From: Sphingomonas sp. Leaf21
GTDB lineage: Bacteria; Pseudomonadota; Alphaproteobacteria; Sphingomonadales; Sphingomonadaceae
Direction: 5' to 3'
Assembly (NCBI RefSeq): GCF_916858675.1
Contig: NZ_CAKASM010000023.1
Coordinates: 1 to 60,781, forward strand
Length of the DNA stretch: 60,781 bases
Shown here: positions 60,272 through 60,781 of the stretch, in pieces
Layout: each line of letters begins with the position of its first letter
Numbering within the stretch: position 1 is the first letter of the stretch
Notes under the pieces: model-generated
What the model was told of the DNA's origin: nothing
The model's database searches: none
Seen by the model: the letters and a program-made list of their open reading frames with translations, nothing else
Translations under genes and position numbers: made by a program

Positions 60272-60607
60272 TCACACGGTTCGCGGAGGGGGCGTGGCAG
60301 GAGGAACAGGCATGCCTGCAAGTCCTGCAACAGGCAGGGGGCGGAAAGCCACACGTACGGGAGGGGCGGCGTCTACCGGTGCCAATGCATCAGGCTGAAC
60401 TGCTACGCAGGGTGTCGAACAGGTCGCTTGGGGAAGTGCTTTCCCAGGCTTGGGCTTGCCCTCACAGCCGGTCATCTCAGACGCAACCGGTGCGGCGTTG
60501 GCAACCGCCTCGCAGATCGGCCCTAGGCGCATGACCAGTACAACCGCCAGTACGGCCAGAGCCGCAAGACGGAGGATACCGGCAAGACGGGGCAGTCGGC
60601 GTTCCAT
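60272..60607 (-). CDS. Small protein with one membrane segment
   Basis: About 111 residues from ATG 60607 (a GTG at 60622 is the alternative). It has an N-terminal membrane segment or uncleaved signal (LAGILRLAALAVLAVVLVM). The rest is rich in Pro, Ala and Val with three cysteines (CEGKPK, CSTPC). No domain was recognised. It probably forms a unit with the Cys-rich gene downstream and may also act in metal stress. Confidence 0.6.
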   Translation of the reverse strand: MERRLPRLAGILRLAALAVLAVVLVMRLGPICEAVANAAPVASEMTGCEGKPKPGKALPQATCSTPCVAVQPDALAPVDAAPPVRVAFRPLPVAGLAGMPVPPATPPPRTV

Positions 60608-60705
60608 GCTCGCTATCGGCACTGACAGGTGATCAATGTCAATGCATGAGTGAAGAGTGATGTATGCCGCGTCGAAGGCTTCTCAAACTCACTTGGGGAC
60701 AGGTT

Positions 60706-60743
60706 GGGGTCGGTTCCGGTTGAGGGCGAAATGACACCCTAAG
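60706..60743. repeat. Tn3-family terminal inverted repeat (second copy, element 1 type)
   Basis: Starts GGGGTCGGTTCCGG and ends ACACCCTAAG, the same 38 bp end as at 35472 apart from a few bases. A second transposon of the same family therefore begins here and runs out of the window. The two copies are in direct orientation and 25 kb apart. Confidence 0.9.
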
Positions 60744-60781
60744 CGTCGGCATCCTTCGGCCAGAGGTATTCGCCGGTGAGC
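60739..60781 (-). CDS. tnpA: C-terminal end of a Tn3-family transposase (partial)
   Basis: Only the last 13 codons are in the window. They read LTGEYLWPKDADA on the minus strand, matching the end LLTGEYLWPKDAGA of the truncated tnpA at 35.5 kb. The stop lies inside the terminal repeat. The rest is outside. Confidence 0.9.
   Translation of the reverse strand, partial: LTGEYLWPKDADA

Overview
The window is high-GC DNA from an alphaproteobacterium, most probably a sphingomonad (Sphingomonas, Sphingobium or Novosphingobium). The evidence is a Ti-type traA/traC/traD mobilisation block with a Q-type oriT, Tn3-family transposons, IS5, IS630 and IS91-type elements, ArdC, AlpA, DUF6118 and DUF2285 proteins, and almost no housekeeping genes. 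No replication or partition gene was recognised. It is best read as a stretch of plasmid or large genomic island assembled from many mobile pieces.

Layout. 1-1.8 kb: a GNAT acetyltransferase and a 210-residue tyrosine recombinase (Int1). 1.8-4.6 kb: an arsRCBH arsenic operon. 4.8-6.8 kb: an IS5-type and an IS630-type insertion side by side. 6.9-10.4 kb: a LysR regulator divergent from a cupin, tautomerase, aldo-keto reductase and SDR operon. 10.65-11.3 kb: a second, closely related integrase (Int2). 11.6-13.5 kb: a divergent pair of unknown genes. 14-20.4 kb: AlpA, ArdC, an MNT-HEPN fusion and the traD/traC/oriT/traA block. 20.6-22.8 kb: an IS91-type transposase with its partner integrase. 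23.4-32 kb: a type I restriction island with TIGR04141, hsdR, a Phd/VapC pair, hsdM, hsdS and a HARE-HTH/nuclease-like protein. 32.7-35.4 kb: small regulators and membrane proteins. 35.5-46.4 kb: a Tn3-family tnpA truncated by a second Tn3-family transposon that carries a putative D-amino-acid utilisation cluster. 46.4-50.9 kb: a truncated traA, DUF6118, a DGQHR (DndB-like) gene behind a periodic AGCT array, and a DUF3892 gene. 51.2-55.5 kb: a six-gene unknown system combining GNAT/PUA-like, ASCH, an HATPase, DUF4417, a small protein and a STAS-like protein. 55.9-59.9 kb: a serine resolvase, a D12-class methylase, a DpnII-like endonuclease and a Kiwa-like kwaA/kwaB pair. 60.0-60.8 kb: a Cys-rich metal-binding protein and the start of another Tn3-family transposon.

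How it fits together. The most unusual signal is a set of five near-palindromic 26-28 bp sites with consensus GTGTCAAAACCG-NN-CGGTTTTGACAC (sites A-E, at 1757, 6840, 10402, 50862 and 55671). In tyrosine-recombinase terms they are 11 bp arm, 6 bp spacer, 11 bp arm. They lie at the borders of functionally complete gene blocks: ars between A and B, the redox operon between B and C, and the STAS/HATPase/DUF4417 cluster between D and E. Two closely related short tyrosine recombinases lie next to this series. I propose that these are cassette-exchange sites of an integron-like or pdif-like system. This is inference, and extragenic palindromes of another kind remain an alternative.

Other signals worth attention are eight AGCT boxes at a 22-23 bp pitch upstream of the DndB-like gene, the uncharacterised STAS/HATPase/DUF4417 operon, and the density of defence genes (type I RM, type II RM, Kiwa-like, two toxin-type modules).
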